Positions 1 to 6,615 are shown, numbered from the stretch's first letter. The stretch: DNA of 8,832 nt from CAYGTK01 sp964352775 (GCA_964352775.1 CAYGTK010000176.1:1-8832); one strand, 5' to 3'. Numbers and translations are program-made. Notes: a model not told the origin generated them from the sequence alone.

Positions 1-1
1 C

Positions 2-151
2 TCTAAAAATGTCCGCACCAAAAACTTGATGATGGATACCAGCGGGATGTTCGGTTACATCTGTCTTCGGAAAGAAGAAGAAATAACCATTAACGAAGAA
101 CTCTACATCGAGCTCAACTTTGAAGATGAAGTACGCTTGATGCGCGCTTAA
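2..151 (+). CDS. C-terminal end of an unrecognised protein (partial)
   Basis: Only the last 49 codons and a TAA stop are in the window; the frame is open from base 2, whereas the other two plus-strand frames hit stops early. The visible tail is strongly acidic, with a short beta-like alternation (YICLRK, ELYIELNF) and an ending EVRLMRA. I do not recognise the family and propose no function. It converges on the YjdI-like gene with only 8 bases between the two stops, and no terminator hairpin fits in that gap. The call rests on an uninterrupted frame of ordinary composition running to the window edge, so it is moderately secure as a gene but uninformative about role. Confidence 0.6.
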   Translation, partial: SKNVRTKNLMMDTSGMFGYICLRKEEEITINEELYIELNFEDEVRLMRA

Positions 152-159
152 TTCTCCCC

Positions 160-393
160 CTACAGCTTTCTATATTTCAAAGCCTTACTTGGACATGCAT
201 CTATGGTAGCCATTATTTCGGCACTACCGCTATTTTCTGGTTGTATCCATGGCCGCTCTTTTGGTTGAAACACTTTGGGAGAGCCTTTAACACATTCGCC
301 AGCATGTATGCACAGGTCTACATCGTAGGTTACTGCTATTTCTCCGTTGATATATTCTTTCAATTCCTTTTCCATATTGCTGAGCTTTAGCAT
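160..393 (-). CDS. YjdI-like (4Fe-4S) mono-cluster protein
   Basis: This 77-residue protein resembles E. coli YjdI (76 residues), a divergent ferredoxin-like mono-cluster family whose physiological role is not established; I infer a small cytoplasmic iron-sulfur protein. Visible family marks are C28-I-H-A-G-E-C34, then KVF and RPWI with P52, then the closing ID-A-C67-P-S-K-A-L-K-Y. Only three cysteines are present. E. coli YjdI has the same CxHxGxC and TCPSGALKY pattern, so this is a family trait and not damage. There is no signal peptide or membrane segment. The start could be the ATG at 393 or the in-frame ATG at 375 (Met7), which matches E. coli YjdI length slightly better; neither has a clear Shine-Dalgarno site. 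The gene stands alone, convergent with the partial gene to its left and divergent from the hydrolase to its right. Confidence 0.88.
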   Translation of the reverse strand: MLKLSNMEKELKEYINGEIAVTYDVDLCIHAGECVKGSPKVFQPKERPWIQPENSGSAEIMATIDACPSKALKYRKL

Positions 394-438
394 TAAGTTA
401 AGAACTTGGCTGAACTTTTGGAAGATTTTTTAAACATC

Positions 439-459
439 TCCTTTTCTAAGGAAAAAGGA
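439..459. repeat. Perfect 7-bp inverted repeat in the divergent spacer
   Basis: TCCTTTT (439-445) and AAAAGGA (453-459) are perfect reverse complements around the loop CTAAGGA. It sits 46 bases upstream of the YjdI-like start. No T-run follows on either strand, so it is not a standard terminator. It could be an operator or a leader hairpin, or chance in a purine/pyrimidine-skewed stretch. Confidence 0.3.
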
Positions 460-468
460 AGGTAGAAC

Positions 469-476
469 GAAAAGTA
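469..476 (-). promoter_or_regulatory. Possible -7 element for the YjdI-like gene
   Basis: Read on the minus strand this is TACTTTTC, matching TAnnTTTG at all fixed positions but the last. No convincing TTTG lies about 20 bases further upstream. It would give a leader of roughly 70 bases that includes the inverted repeat at 439-459. Weak call. Confidence 0.25.
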
Positions 477-606
477 TTTTTTTGCTGCAATAGTGGTACA
501 GTCCATTTTCTTGACCTAGTGATAGCAAGGGTTTTAGATAGGGGTTTTGGCAGTGCTACTTGTGTTGTAAACGCTGCTTAGGTTATAGTATCATCATAAG
601 TAATGG

Positions 607-637
607 TTATCTATCAAAGCTATTAATAGTATATTTC
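607..637 (+). promoter_or_regulatory. Probable Bacteroidota promoter for the SGNH hydrolase
   Basis: TATATTTC at 630-637 matches the -7 consensus TAnnTTTG except for its last base. A TTAT at 607-610, 19 bases upstream, is a weak -33 match. The start codon at 668 would then lie about 25 bases behind the predicted transcription start. The rest of the 394-667 spacer shows no gene. Confidence 0.4.
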
Positions 638-667
638 GCTGGTAGTTAACAATAGCAAAATGCACCA

Positions 668-1360
668 ATGAAAAGGCTTACTCAATTATCTTTTGCGCTT
701 AACATTTTTATCCTGCTTTTGCTAGTATACCTCATCATCTTTGGGAGGGGGCATGTTCAAGACCTAATGCGTGATAACGTTTTAAGTGTTTTGAAACAGC
801 AGCGATACTCCATGTTCAGGGCAACCCCTATAACACCAGGGGCTACCATATTTTTAGGAAATAGTATTACCGAAGGAGCACGTTGGCACGAGTTCTTCCC
901 AAATGAAGTGGTGCTGAATAGAGGTATATCTGGCGATATAACTGAAAGCGTGTTGAATAGAATTAGCGAAGTAACAAGGCATCAGCCAAAAAAGCTATTT
1001 ATATGTATAGGTACTAATGATCTGGCCTTAGGTGTTTCTATTGATGAAGTGTTGACCAACTACAAGGCCATATTAAGGACGGTGAACGATCGCTCTTCTT
1101 TAACAAAAATATATGTGCAATCGGTGCTGCCCGTTGGAAGGGAGGTGCTTTTTGGTCACAAGCTGGGACCCATTTTAGAATTAAATGAGGGCATTAAGCA
1201 AATGTGCGAAGAGATGGACTTGACCTATCTTGATATTCATACCGAGTTTGCCGATGAGGATGACTATTTAGCTAGTGAATATACTAACGACGACCTCCAT
1301 CTAATGGGTGCAGCCTATGTGAAATGGGTGGCTTTTTTGAGGCCGTTTGTGGTGGAGTGA
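668..1360 (+). CDS. Membrane-anchored SGNH/GDSL-type hydrolase
   Basis: A 230-residue protein with one N-terminal hydrophobic helix (about residues 8-26, few charges) that should act as a signal anchor, placing the enzyme on the periplasmic side. The catalytic SGNH blocks are all readable: block I GNSITEG with nucleophile Ser66, block II NRGISGD with Gly89, block III GTND with Asn117, and block V D208-D-L-H211 carrying the catalytic Asp and His. The domain is complete and close to the usual size of about 200 residues. The family cleaves esters, such as acetyl groups on sugars, or lipids; the substrate here cannot be read from the sequence. There is no Shine-Dalgarno site before the ATG, as is usual in Bacteroidota. 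It appears to be transcribed alone, and converges on yqgE. Confidence 0.9.
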   Translation: MKRLTQLSFALNIFILLLLVYLIIFGRGHVQDLMRDNVLSVLKQQRYSMFRATPITPGATIFLGNSITEGARWHEFFPNEVVLNRGISGDITESVLNRISEVTRHQPKKLFICIGTNDLALGVSIDEVLTNYKAILRTVNDRSSLTKIYVQSVLPVGREVLFGHKLGPILELNEGIKQMCEEMDLTYLDIHTEFADEDDYLASEYTNDDLHLMGAAYVKWVAFLRPFVVE

Positions 1361-1365
1361 GGTAA

Positions 1366-1381
1366 AGAGAGAGAGAGAGAG
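1366..1381 (+). repeat. (AG)8 dinucleotide repeat
   Basis: Eight uninterrupted AG units begin 5 bases after the hydrolase stop codon, flanked by GGTAA on the left and AAG on the right. It lies outside every coding frame found, so length changes would not alter a protein here. It may affect the 3' end of the hydrolase transcript. Confidence 0.9.
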
Positions 1382-1406
1382 AAGTTGATGGCTCTTAGAT
1401 CAACTT
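1382..1406. repeat. 8-bp perfect inverted repeat in the convergent gap
   Basis: AAGTTGAT (1382-1389) and ATCAACTT (1399-1406) form a perfect 8-bp stem with a 9-base loop, right after the AG repeat and 21 bases past the hydrolase stop. There is no U-tract behind it in the plus direction, so it is only a candidate transcript-end hairpin for the hydrolase. Confidence 0.4.
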
Positions 1407-1430
1407 ATGAGCTTGTAAGCCTTGCCAAAC

Positions 1431-1457
1431 AAAAAAAGCACCACCCAAAGGCAATGC
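1431..1457 (-). terminator. Intrinsic terminator of the plug-yqgE unit
   Basis: On the minus strand GCATTGCC pairs with GGTGGTGC around a 4-base loop (TTTG), an 8-bp stem including three G-U pairs, followed at once by seven T residues. It lies 34 bases beyond the yqgE stop. Because it relies on G-U pairs, the opposite strand cannot form the same stem (it would have A-C mismatches), so the signal works leftward only. Confidence 0.75.
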
Positions 1458-1490
1458 TTCTAAATATCTATAGTTCTAGTATCTAACCCC

Positions 1491-2039
1491 TCAATTCAAT
1501 GTAGGGTCCTCAGGAAAATTAACCATTAGGGCGTAATCGCCCCCCATGTGTTTTAGGGCTTGTTTCCAGAGTTGCTCTTGTTCGTCTACAAAAATGAGTT
1601 CCTCGTTAGCTTTGTGTACTATCCACGAATTCTCGCCCATTTCATCGTCTAATTGGCCAGGGCTCCAGCCCGAGTAACCTAAGAAGAAGAGGATGTTAGC
1701 ATCATCTAAGTCGCCTGTTAGGGCTAGTGCCTTTATTTGGTCAAAATCGCCACCCCAGTATATGCCGTCGGCTATTTCGGTAGAATCGTCTATTTGTTCG
1801 CCCAGGTTATGTATATAGTGTAGGGTATCGCGCTGCACCGGGCCGCCAAAGTATAGCGGTAGTTCGCATTCGCCTACGCCATCTACTACCTTATTTAGGG
1901 TAACGCCCACGGGGCGGCTAAGGGTAAAGCCCATAGTGCCTTCATTATTATGCTCACACAGTAGCACTACCGAACGTTTAAAGTTCGGGTCTTTCATAAA
2001 GGGTTCTGCCAGCAGTAATGTTCCTTTCTCTAATTTCAT
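1491..2039 (-). CDS. yqgE: YqgE/AlgH family protein (DUF179)
   Basis: The 182-residue product matches the YqgE/AlgH family over its whole length (E. coli YqgE is 187). Characteristic stretches are the N-terminal LLLAEPFMKDPNFKRSVV, then LCEHNNEGTMGF, the central LYFGGPVQRDTLHYIH, and the late GYSGWSPGQLDDEM. It has no signal peptide or membrane segment and should be cytoplasmic. The biochemical role of the family is not settled; AlgH was linked genetically to alginate regulation in Pseudomonas, which says little about Bacteroidota. The ATG lies 3 bases after the stop of the T9SS plug gene, so the two are almost certainly co-transcribed and perhaps translationally coupled. A good terminator follows 34 bases downstream. 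Confidence 0.93.
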   Translation of the reverse strand: MKLEKGTLLLAEPFMKDPNFKRSVVLLCEHNNEGTMGFTLSRPVGVTLNKVVDGVGECELPLYFGGPVQRDTLHYIHNLGEQIDDSTEIADGIYWGGDFDQIKALALTGDLDDANILFFLGYSGWSPGQLDDEMGENSWIVHKANEELIFVDEQEQLWKQALKHMGGDYALMVNFPEDPTLN

Positions 2040-2042
2040 AGT

Positions 2043-3347
2043 CTACTCATTTGGCTGTAATAAATTTCTACTCTCATAAGCTACCAGTCTGTCGTATCTA
2101 TCAGCAAAGCCACGATAGTACACCAGTACCTGATAGTCGTTTTCCGTTTCGTGCCAACTGCCTTCCAGTTTAGCGCAGTCTACTTTGTCGGTATCTGTTT
2201 CTACAAAGCAGTATATATAATCATAACGCCCCTGCTTTAGTAAAAATGATGCTTCGTAAGCTTTTGTTTCCCAATTGTATGTCATTTTATAGTCATCATT
2301 GGCTTGCCAGTCGCTTATCTCTCCAAAAACGAAGATGTCTCCAGTAGTAAAAGGGGTTCCTGTTTCCAGTGTAAACTCCACATCTACATACTCTGCCTCT
2401 CTGTCATTATCGCGGCTTTGGAACTGATCGGTCAGTCCAATAAGGTACCGCCCATTGGCATCTCTATAATAGTCGTACGGTTTAAATCGGCGAATGTTCT
2501 CTGTGAACAAGGTCACCCAGTCGCCCTGGGGTGATAAATTGAATACTGTTCGGTGCTTGGTGTTCATATCGCGGAAGTCGGTAAATCGGAATTCCTTCAA
2601 GCCAGGGAACACATATTTGCCCTCGCGAATATACACCACCTTCTCATCGCCAATAAGAGTGGGAGATAGGTTCATGTAAGCATTATCCCAGCGGAAATTC
2701 TGTAGCAGGGTCACCTTCAATTCTTGAAAGGGGTTGGTTAAGTTCAAGTCGGGGTGCAGTACTTCTAGCGATACTTCCTGGTGGGTATCAAAATAATCGG
2801 CCCTTGCCGATCGCTTAGTGTTCAGCACCGTTTCTACCATTGGCTCTACTAAACAGAAGCGTCGGGTGAGGTACACCTTGCCACGGTCTTCTTCATCATA
2901 AATAACTAATAGATAGTTGCCAGATAGTAGCGGCTCCATATCATTATTAGGTATCTGCAGCCGATAGTTCACATAAGGCTGCAATGTGTTGAAAGAGAAT
3001 TCGAACGTGGTGATAGGGGCTTCCGTAAATCCATCGATGTATTCAAATATGTTCAGGTCGCTCGGCTTCCAATCGGCGGTGCAATGTATTAGGGTGTATT
3101 CAAAGCCTTTCATATCATCGCCCATTAGGTCGAAATTGAGCTCAAGCACGTCGTTTCCGCGTAGGGCAATGACGGGATGTTCTAAAATTTTACCCAGTGG
3201 AGAAAATTGTACTGTTTTTACTTTGGGGTTGTAGATCAGGTTTTCGTATCCTATAATGCCAAGACTATCTGCTTGCGCCCACAAGGGGAAAGTGCAGATG
3301 GTTATTATCGCATAAATTATTAACCGCTTTGTAATGCCCGTTATCAT
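2043..3347 (-). CDS. Type IX secretion system plug protein (DUF5103)
   Basis: A 434-residue exported protein of the Bacteroidota family formerly called DUF5103, now named T9SS plug after the Flavobacterium johnsoniae protein found closing the periplasmic side of the SprA translocon. A basic start (KR) and hydrophobic core end in PLWAQA at about residue 26, a type I signal peptide without a lipobox cysteine. The mature start, ENLIYNPKVKTVQF, and the GYEN region are family-like. The C-terminal third (about residues 320-420) is an E-set-like beta domain with GDIFVFGEISDWQ, the KMTYNWETKAYE strand pair, and the closing ETENDYQVLVYYRG and RYDRLVAYES. I chose ATG 3347 because the frame extends to 3389 only through a TTG, which would put 14 polar residues before the signal peptide. 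Its promoter lies about 75 bases upstream; yqgE follows 3 bases behind. Confidence 0.88.
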   Translation of the reverse strand: MITGITKRLIIYAIITICTFPLWAQADSLGIIGYENLIYNPKVKTVQFSPLGKILEHPVIALRGNDVLELNFDLMGDDMKGFEYTLIHCTADWKPSDLNIFEYIDGFTEAPITTFEFSFNTLQPYVNYRLQIPNNDMEPLLSGNYLLVIYDEEDRGKVYLTRRFCLVEPMVETVLNTKRSARADYFDTHQEVSLEVLHPDLNLTNPFQELKVTLLQNFRWDNAYMNLSPTLIGDEKVVYIREGKYVFPGLKEFRFTDFRDMNTKHRTVFNLSPQGDWVTLFTENIRRFKPYDYYRDANGRYLIGLTDQFQSRDNDREAEYVDVEFTLETGTPFTTGDIFVFGEISDWQANDDYKMTYNWETKAYEASFLLKQGRYDYIYCFVETDTDKVDCAKLEGSWHETENDYQVLVYYRGFADRYDRLVAYESRNLLQPNE

Positions 3348-3426
3348 TGTCTTATCACTATCAATTGAATACGTAGAAATGCTATGCAATAAACATGCCT
3401 ATATAGAAATGAACATTGCATGCTGC

Positions 3427-3456
3427 CAAATGTAATAGACTTTAGGTAAGCACAAA
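3427..3456 (-). promoter_or_regulatory. Bacteroidota promoter for the plug-yqgE unit
   Basis: Read leftward, TTTG (3453-3456) and TACATTTG (3427-3434) match the -33 and -7 consensus exactly, with an 18-base spacer. The predicted transcription start near 3420 gives a leader of about 73 bases to the ATG at 3347. Confidence 0.7.
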
Positions 3457-3464
3457 ATGAAAGG

Positions 3465-3482
3465 GTAGACACTGTGTAGACA
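3465..3482. repeat. GTAGACA direct repeat between divergent promoters
   Basis: GTAGACA occurs at 3465-3471 and again at 3476-3482, an 11-base period close to one turn of DNA. It lies just upstream of both promoters: 9 bases beyond the -33 of the leftward one and 27 beyond that of the rightward one. A tandem half-site for a regulator is possible, but no regulator is encoded here. Confidence 0.35.
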
Positions 3483-3508
3483 ATTTGTTAAAAAATCAGT
3501 CAGATCCC

Positions 3509-3540
3509 TTTAGAATTTGCGCGTTGAAGTGCTACCTTTG
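3509..3540 (+). promoter_or_regulatory. Bacteroidota promoter for the nqr operon
   Basis: TACCTTTG at 3533-3540 is a perfect TAnnTTTG -7 element; TTTA at 3509-3512, 20 bases upstream, matches three of four bases of the -33 TTTG. The predicted start near 3546 leaves a leader of only about 22 bases before the ATG at 3568. This supports that start, and hence the long N-terminus of NqrA. Confidence 0.7.
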
Positions 3541-3567
3541 TGCCGATTTTAAATAAATACCACAATA

Positions 3568-5283
3568 ATGGTAGAACGTTCAGAGGTTTTATTGGCCCGC
3601 ACAAAAACTGTAGGTCTTCTTTCGCTCACTAAGTGGCTTACACTTTTCACTCTAATACTTATTAGTACTGTTGCTTTTGGGCAAGATGCTGCTACGGCTG
3701 TTCAGCCAGACGGTATCACCAAATATGCCAAAGAGATAGTACTTGCGGTATTTGGCTTAGTGCTTTTAGTGATGATACTAGTATTATATGTAGGGTCCGA
3801 TCGTCTGTTGGATATTTCAGCAGAGCGTGTTCGCGGTGCTGGGCATGATGATGATGAAGATGTGAGCCTAATACCTAGTGTAGAAGAAATGGTGAAGGAT
3901 AATAGCACTAGACCAAGCTATCTGAATGGCTCAAGTGTTGTAAAGTTGAAAAGTGGTTTTGATATTAAAATGCAAGGCCGTGCTTACAAAGAGAATGGTG
4001 GCTTAATACATACCAGTACTTATGCTGTAAAACCGAAAGACTTCATCGGGATGTCGCCAATACCTAAGGTAATGGTTGAAGAGAAGACATCAGTTAAAGC
4101 GGGCGACCAGTTGTTTTTTGATAAGAAGCGTCCTGAAATATTTTATACTGCTCCTGTAAGTGGTGAGTTGATAGAAGTTCGTCGTGGTGAGAAGCGTTCT
4201 ATTGCTGAGTTAGTGATATTGGCGGATAAAGAAATGCAATACAAAGACTTCCCGACAGCAGACCCTAAAGGAATGTCTCGCCAAGATGTGCTTGATCGTT
4301 TGTTAGAAGCAGGCGCTTGGCCTTTTATTCTTCAGCGTCCATACAATGTAGTAGCTGATCCAGCAGATGCCCCAAGAGACATCTTCATCTCTGGTTTCGA
4401 TTCTGCCCCTAGTGCGGCTAATTATAATTACACGCTTCAAGGGGAAGCAGCAGCTTTCCAAGCAGGTGTTGACGCTTTACAGCAATTAACCGACGGAACA
4501 GTTCATTTAGGACTGAATGCTGATCTTAAGCCTTGCGATACTTATAAAGAAGCTAAAGGAGTTAAGAAGACTTATTACAAAGGTGCTCACCCAGCAGGTA
4601 ATGTTGGGGTGCAAATTCACCATACTGCTCCTATTAATAAAGGAGAGACTATTTGGACAGTAGACCCGCAGCACGTTGTGTTCATTGGCCGTTTGTTTAA
4701 AGATGGTCGTTTTGATACGCGCCACCTAATGGCCCTTGCTGGTCCGGAAGTAGAAAATGCTAAGTATTACGAAACCTACTTGGGAGCCAACATTGGCGAA
4801 GTAGTAAAAGATAAATTGGTTGACGACCATGTACGCTACATCAGCGGAGATGTGTTAACTGGTAAGCAGGTAGAGACCAACAGTCACGTAGGCTTTTTTG
4901 ATAACGCACTAGCCGTTATTGAAGAAGGAGACTTCTACGAGATGTTTGGTTGGTTACTACCTAGCTACGCTCGCCCTAGTATTTCACCAACCTTTCCTTG
5001 GAGTTTGTTCCCTTCGGAAGAATTTAAGGTGAATACCAACAGCCACGGTGAAGAGCGTGCATTTGTGGTAACTGGTCAATATGAGTCGGTAACACCGATG
5101 GATATTTACCCTCAACATTTATTGAAAGCCATTATGGCCCGCGACTTCGAGAAAATGGAAGGTTTCGGGATATACGAAGTAGTAGAAGAAGATCTAGCTC
5201 TGTGTGAGTTCGTTTGTACGTCTAAAGTAGATGTGCAAGAGATATTACGCGAAGGATTGGATTACATGAGAGAGCAGAGCTAA
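3568..5283 (+). CDS. nqrA: NqrA, Na+-NADH:quinone reductase subunit A, with N-terminal membrane anchor
   Basis: Residues 124-571 (448 residues) are a complete NqrA, starting VVKLKSGFDIKMQGRA and matching the usual length of about 447. Family marks include PVSGELIEVRRGEKRS, ISGFDSAP, WTVDPQHVVFIGRLF, HLMALAGPEV, and the C-terminal EEDLALCEFVC. NqrA is normally a soluble subunit docked to NqrB on the cytoplasmic face, implicated in quinone binding. Unusually, 123 residues precede it: a signal-peptide-like segment (hydrophobic about 23-37, then AFGQ), a short polar stretch, a second hydrophobic helix at about 56-76 (EIVLAVFGLVLLVMILVLYV), and an acidic linker with DDDED (94-98). If the signal is cleaved or stays inserted, the second helix would cross back and leave NqrA in the cytoplasm. 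The frame is continuous with no stop, and the promoter sits about 22 bases upstream of this ATG. First gene of the operon. Confidence 0.95.
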   Translation: MVERSEVLLARTKTVGLLSLTKWLTLFTLILISTVAFGQDAATAVQPDGITKYAKEIVLAVFGLVLLVMILVLYVGSDRLLDISAERVRGAGHDDDEDVSLIPSVEEMVKDNSTRPSYLNGSSVVKLKSGFDIKMQGRAYKENGGLIHTSTYAVKPKDFIGMSPIPKVMVEEKTSVKAGDQLFFDKKRPEIFYTAPVSGELIEVRRGEKRSIAELVILADKEMQYKDFPTADPKGMSRQDVLDRLLEAGAWPFILQRPYNVVADPADAPRDIFISGFDSAPSAANYNYTLQGEAAAFQAGVDALQQLTDGTVHLGLNADLKPCDTYKEAKGVKKTYYKGAHPAGNVGVQIHHTAPINKGETIWTVDPQHVVFIGRLFKDGRFDTRHLMALAGPEVENAKYYETYLGANIGEVVKDKLVDDHVRYISGDVLTGKQVETNSHVGFFDNALAVIEEGDFYEMFGWLLPSYARPSISPTFPWSLFPSEEFKVNTNSHGEERAFVVTGQYESVTPMDIYPQHLLKAIMARDFEKMEGFGIYEVVEEDLALCEFVCTSKVDVQEILREGLDYMREQS

Positions 5284-5310
5284 TTAAGAAAAGGATAACA
5301 ATACAGATAG

Positions 5311-6615
5311 ATGGATAATCCTATTTTAAAGTTAATGAAGCGGCTAGAACCCGCTAAGGAAAGAAGGGTAGCCCACACCACTTGGGATGCGATAGCTACT
5401 TTTTTATTCCAACCCGACCATGTAACGCGTGGTAAAGGCGTGCACATTAAAGATGGTATGGATCTTAAGCGTACCATGGTACACGTGGTTATTGCTATGC
5501 AGCTGGCCTTGGTTCACGGTATTGTGAATATTGGTCACCAGCACTATATAGCACTAGGTATGTACCCAGGGTTAACCGACGGTATTTTATCTAAAGCCAT
5601 TTATGGTGTGATACAGATAATTCCGTTGATCATTGTAGTTCACGTTGTTGGTTTAGGTATCGAGTTTATTTTCGCTGCACTTAAAGGTCACTCGGTGGAA
5701 GAGGGCTTCTTGGTTTCAGGTATGCTTATTCCATTAATAATGCCACCAGATATTAATCTTTGGTGGGTAGCCCTTGCTACAGCATTTTCGGTTATCATCG
5801 CTAAGGAAGCCTTTGGTGGAACTGGTATGAACATATTGAACGTAGCCTTAACCGCAAGGGTGTTCATCTTCTTTGCCTATCCTGGCGATATATCGGGCGA
5901 TACTGTTTGGGTATCTTACGATTACAACTGGATACACAGCTTAGTAGGTTTAGAAAGTTACGACCTTTCTTTATTAACAGCATCTGCTGCATCAGCTGTA
6001 GCTGCTTCTGGTTGGTTCTCCATAGTAGCCGACGGTTTTTCAGGGGCTACACCACTAGCCCTTGCGGCCAAGGGTGGATGGCCAGCTGTACAAGCTGCTA
6101 CATTACCTGATGGCGAGCAACAATATTCGCTATTCAACTTGATCATGGGTTTTATGCCAGGTTCTATTGGTGAAATGAACAAACCATTAGTAATAGCTGG
6201 TGCTGGATTGATAGTTGCCGCTGGTATTGCTAGCTGGCGAATTATGGCTTCTATGATATTGGGACTTATAGTATCAGGTATTGCAATGAATTTACTAGCA
6301 ACAAGCATGTATGGCGATGAGGCTATCAATTACTTTATTGGTGTGCCGTTCTATTATCAGTTCATCATGGGAAGTTTCTTTTTCGCTATGGCCTTTATGG
6401 CTACTGACCCTGTAACTGCGAGCAGTACTAACACAGGTAAGTGGGTATATGGCTTCTTGATAGGGGTTATCGGAATGATAGTTCGTGTATTGAACCCAGC
6501 ATATCCTGAGGGATGGATGTTGGCGATCTTATTCATGAACGTTTTTGCTCCACTTATCGATCACATTGTTTTACAAGCAAACATAAACAGGAGGTTAAGT
6601 CGTGTCGTTCAATAA
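5311..6615 (+). CDS. nqrB: NqrB, Na+-NADH:quinone reductase subunit B
   Basis: Integral-membrane subunit of Na+-NQR that carries covalent FMN and, from structures of the Vibrio enzyme, contributes to the quinone and Na+ pathway. The 434 residues compare with about 415 in Vibrio. The FMN attachment motif DGFSGAT is present with Thr247. Other family marks are FGGTGMNILNVAL (about 168-180), GFMPGSIGE (about 280-288) and MATDPVTASST in the late membrane region. The first 50 residues are cytoplasmic and charged, and roughly ten hydrophobic helices follow. It starts 27 bases after nqrA; an AAGGA about 18 bases before the ATG is too distant to be a convincing ribosome site. Its last 14 bases overlap nqrC, and its final codons contain the nqrC ribosome-binding site. 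Confidence 0.97.
   Translation: MDNPILKLMKRLEPAKERRVAHTTWDAIATFLFQPDHVTRGKGVHIKDGMDLKRTMVHVVIAMQLALVHGIVNIGHQHYIALGMYPGLTDGILSKAIYGVIQIIPLIIVVHVVGLGIEFIFAALKGHSVEEGFLVSGMLIPLIMPPDINLWWVALATAFSVIIAKEAFGGTGMNILNVALTARVFIFFAYPGDISGDTVWVSYDYNWIHSLVGLESYDLSLLTASAASAVAASGWFSIVADGFSGATPLALAAKGGWPAVQAATLPDGEQQYSLFNLIMGFMPGSIGEMNKPLVIAGAGLIVAAGIASWRIMASMILGLIVSGIAMNLLATSMYGDEAINYFIGVPFYYQFIMGSFFFAMAFMATDPVTASSTNTGKWVYGFLIGVIGMIVRVLNPAYPEGWMLAILFMNVFAPLIDHIVLQANINRRLSRVVQ
6589..6594 (+). promoter_or_regulatory. Strong Shine-Dalgarno site for nqrC
   Basis: AGGAGG lies inside the end of nqrB, 7 bases before a GTG at 6602. It is the only canonical Shine-Dalgarno site I see in front of a gene in this window, and it decides the nqrC start: the next in-frame Met (residue 18) lies inside the membrane helix. 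Confidence 0.85.

Noticed and set aside
2304..3234. Three short plus-strand open frames antisense to the T9SS plug gene
   Set aside because: The plug protein is recognisable along this whole stretch, and the antisense products look like no known family.
3348..3389. Extended N-terminus of the T9SS plug protein up to 3389
   Set aside because: The codon at 3389 is TTG, and the 14 added residues are polar and precede a normal signal peptide; ATG at 3347 is the simpler start.
3568..3936. NqrA extension as an assembly or frameshift artefact fusing a separate small membrane protein to NqrA
   Set aside because: The frame is continuous with no internal stop, composition matches the neighbours, and no ATG with a plausible start context lies at residue 124. 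An error is not excluded from one sequence, but nothing in it suggests one.
5284..5310. Internal promoter or terminator between nqrA and nqrB
   Set aside because: The 27-base gap has no TAnnTTTG element and no hairpin with a T-run; the genes read as one operon.
5958..6329. Minus-strand open frame of 123 codons within nqrB
   Set aside because: It lies wholly antisense to a strongly conserved part of NqrB, has low-complexity composition (Ala, Ile, Pro rich) and no promoter or family resemblance.
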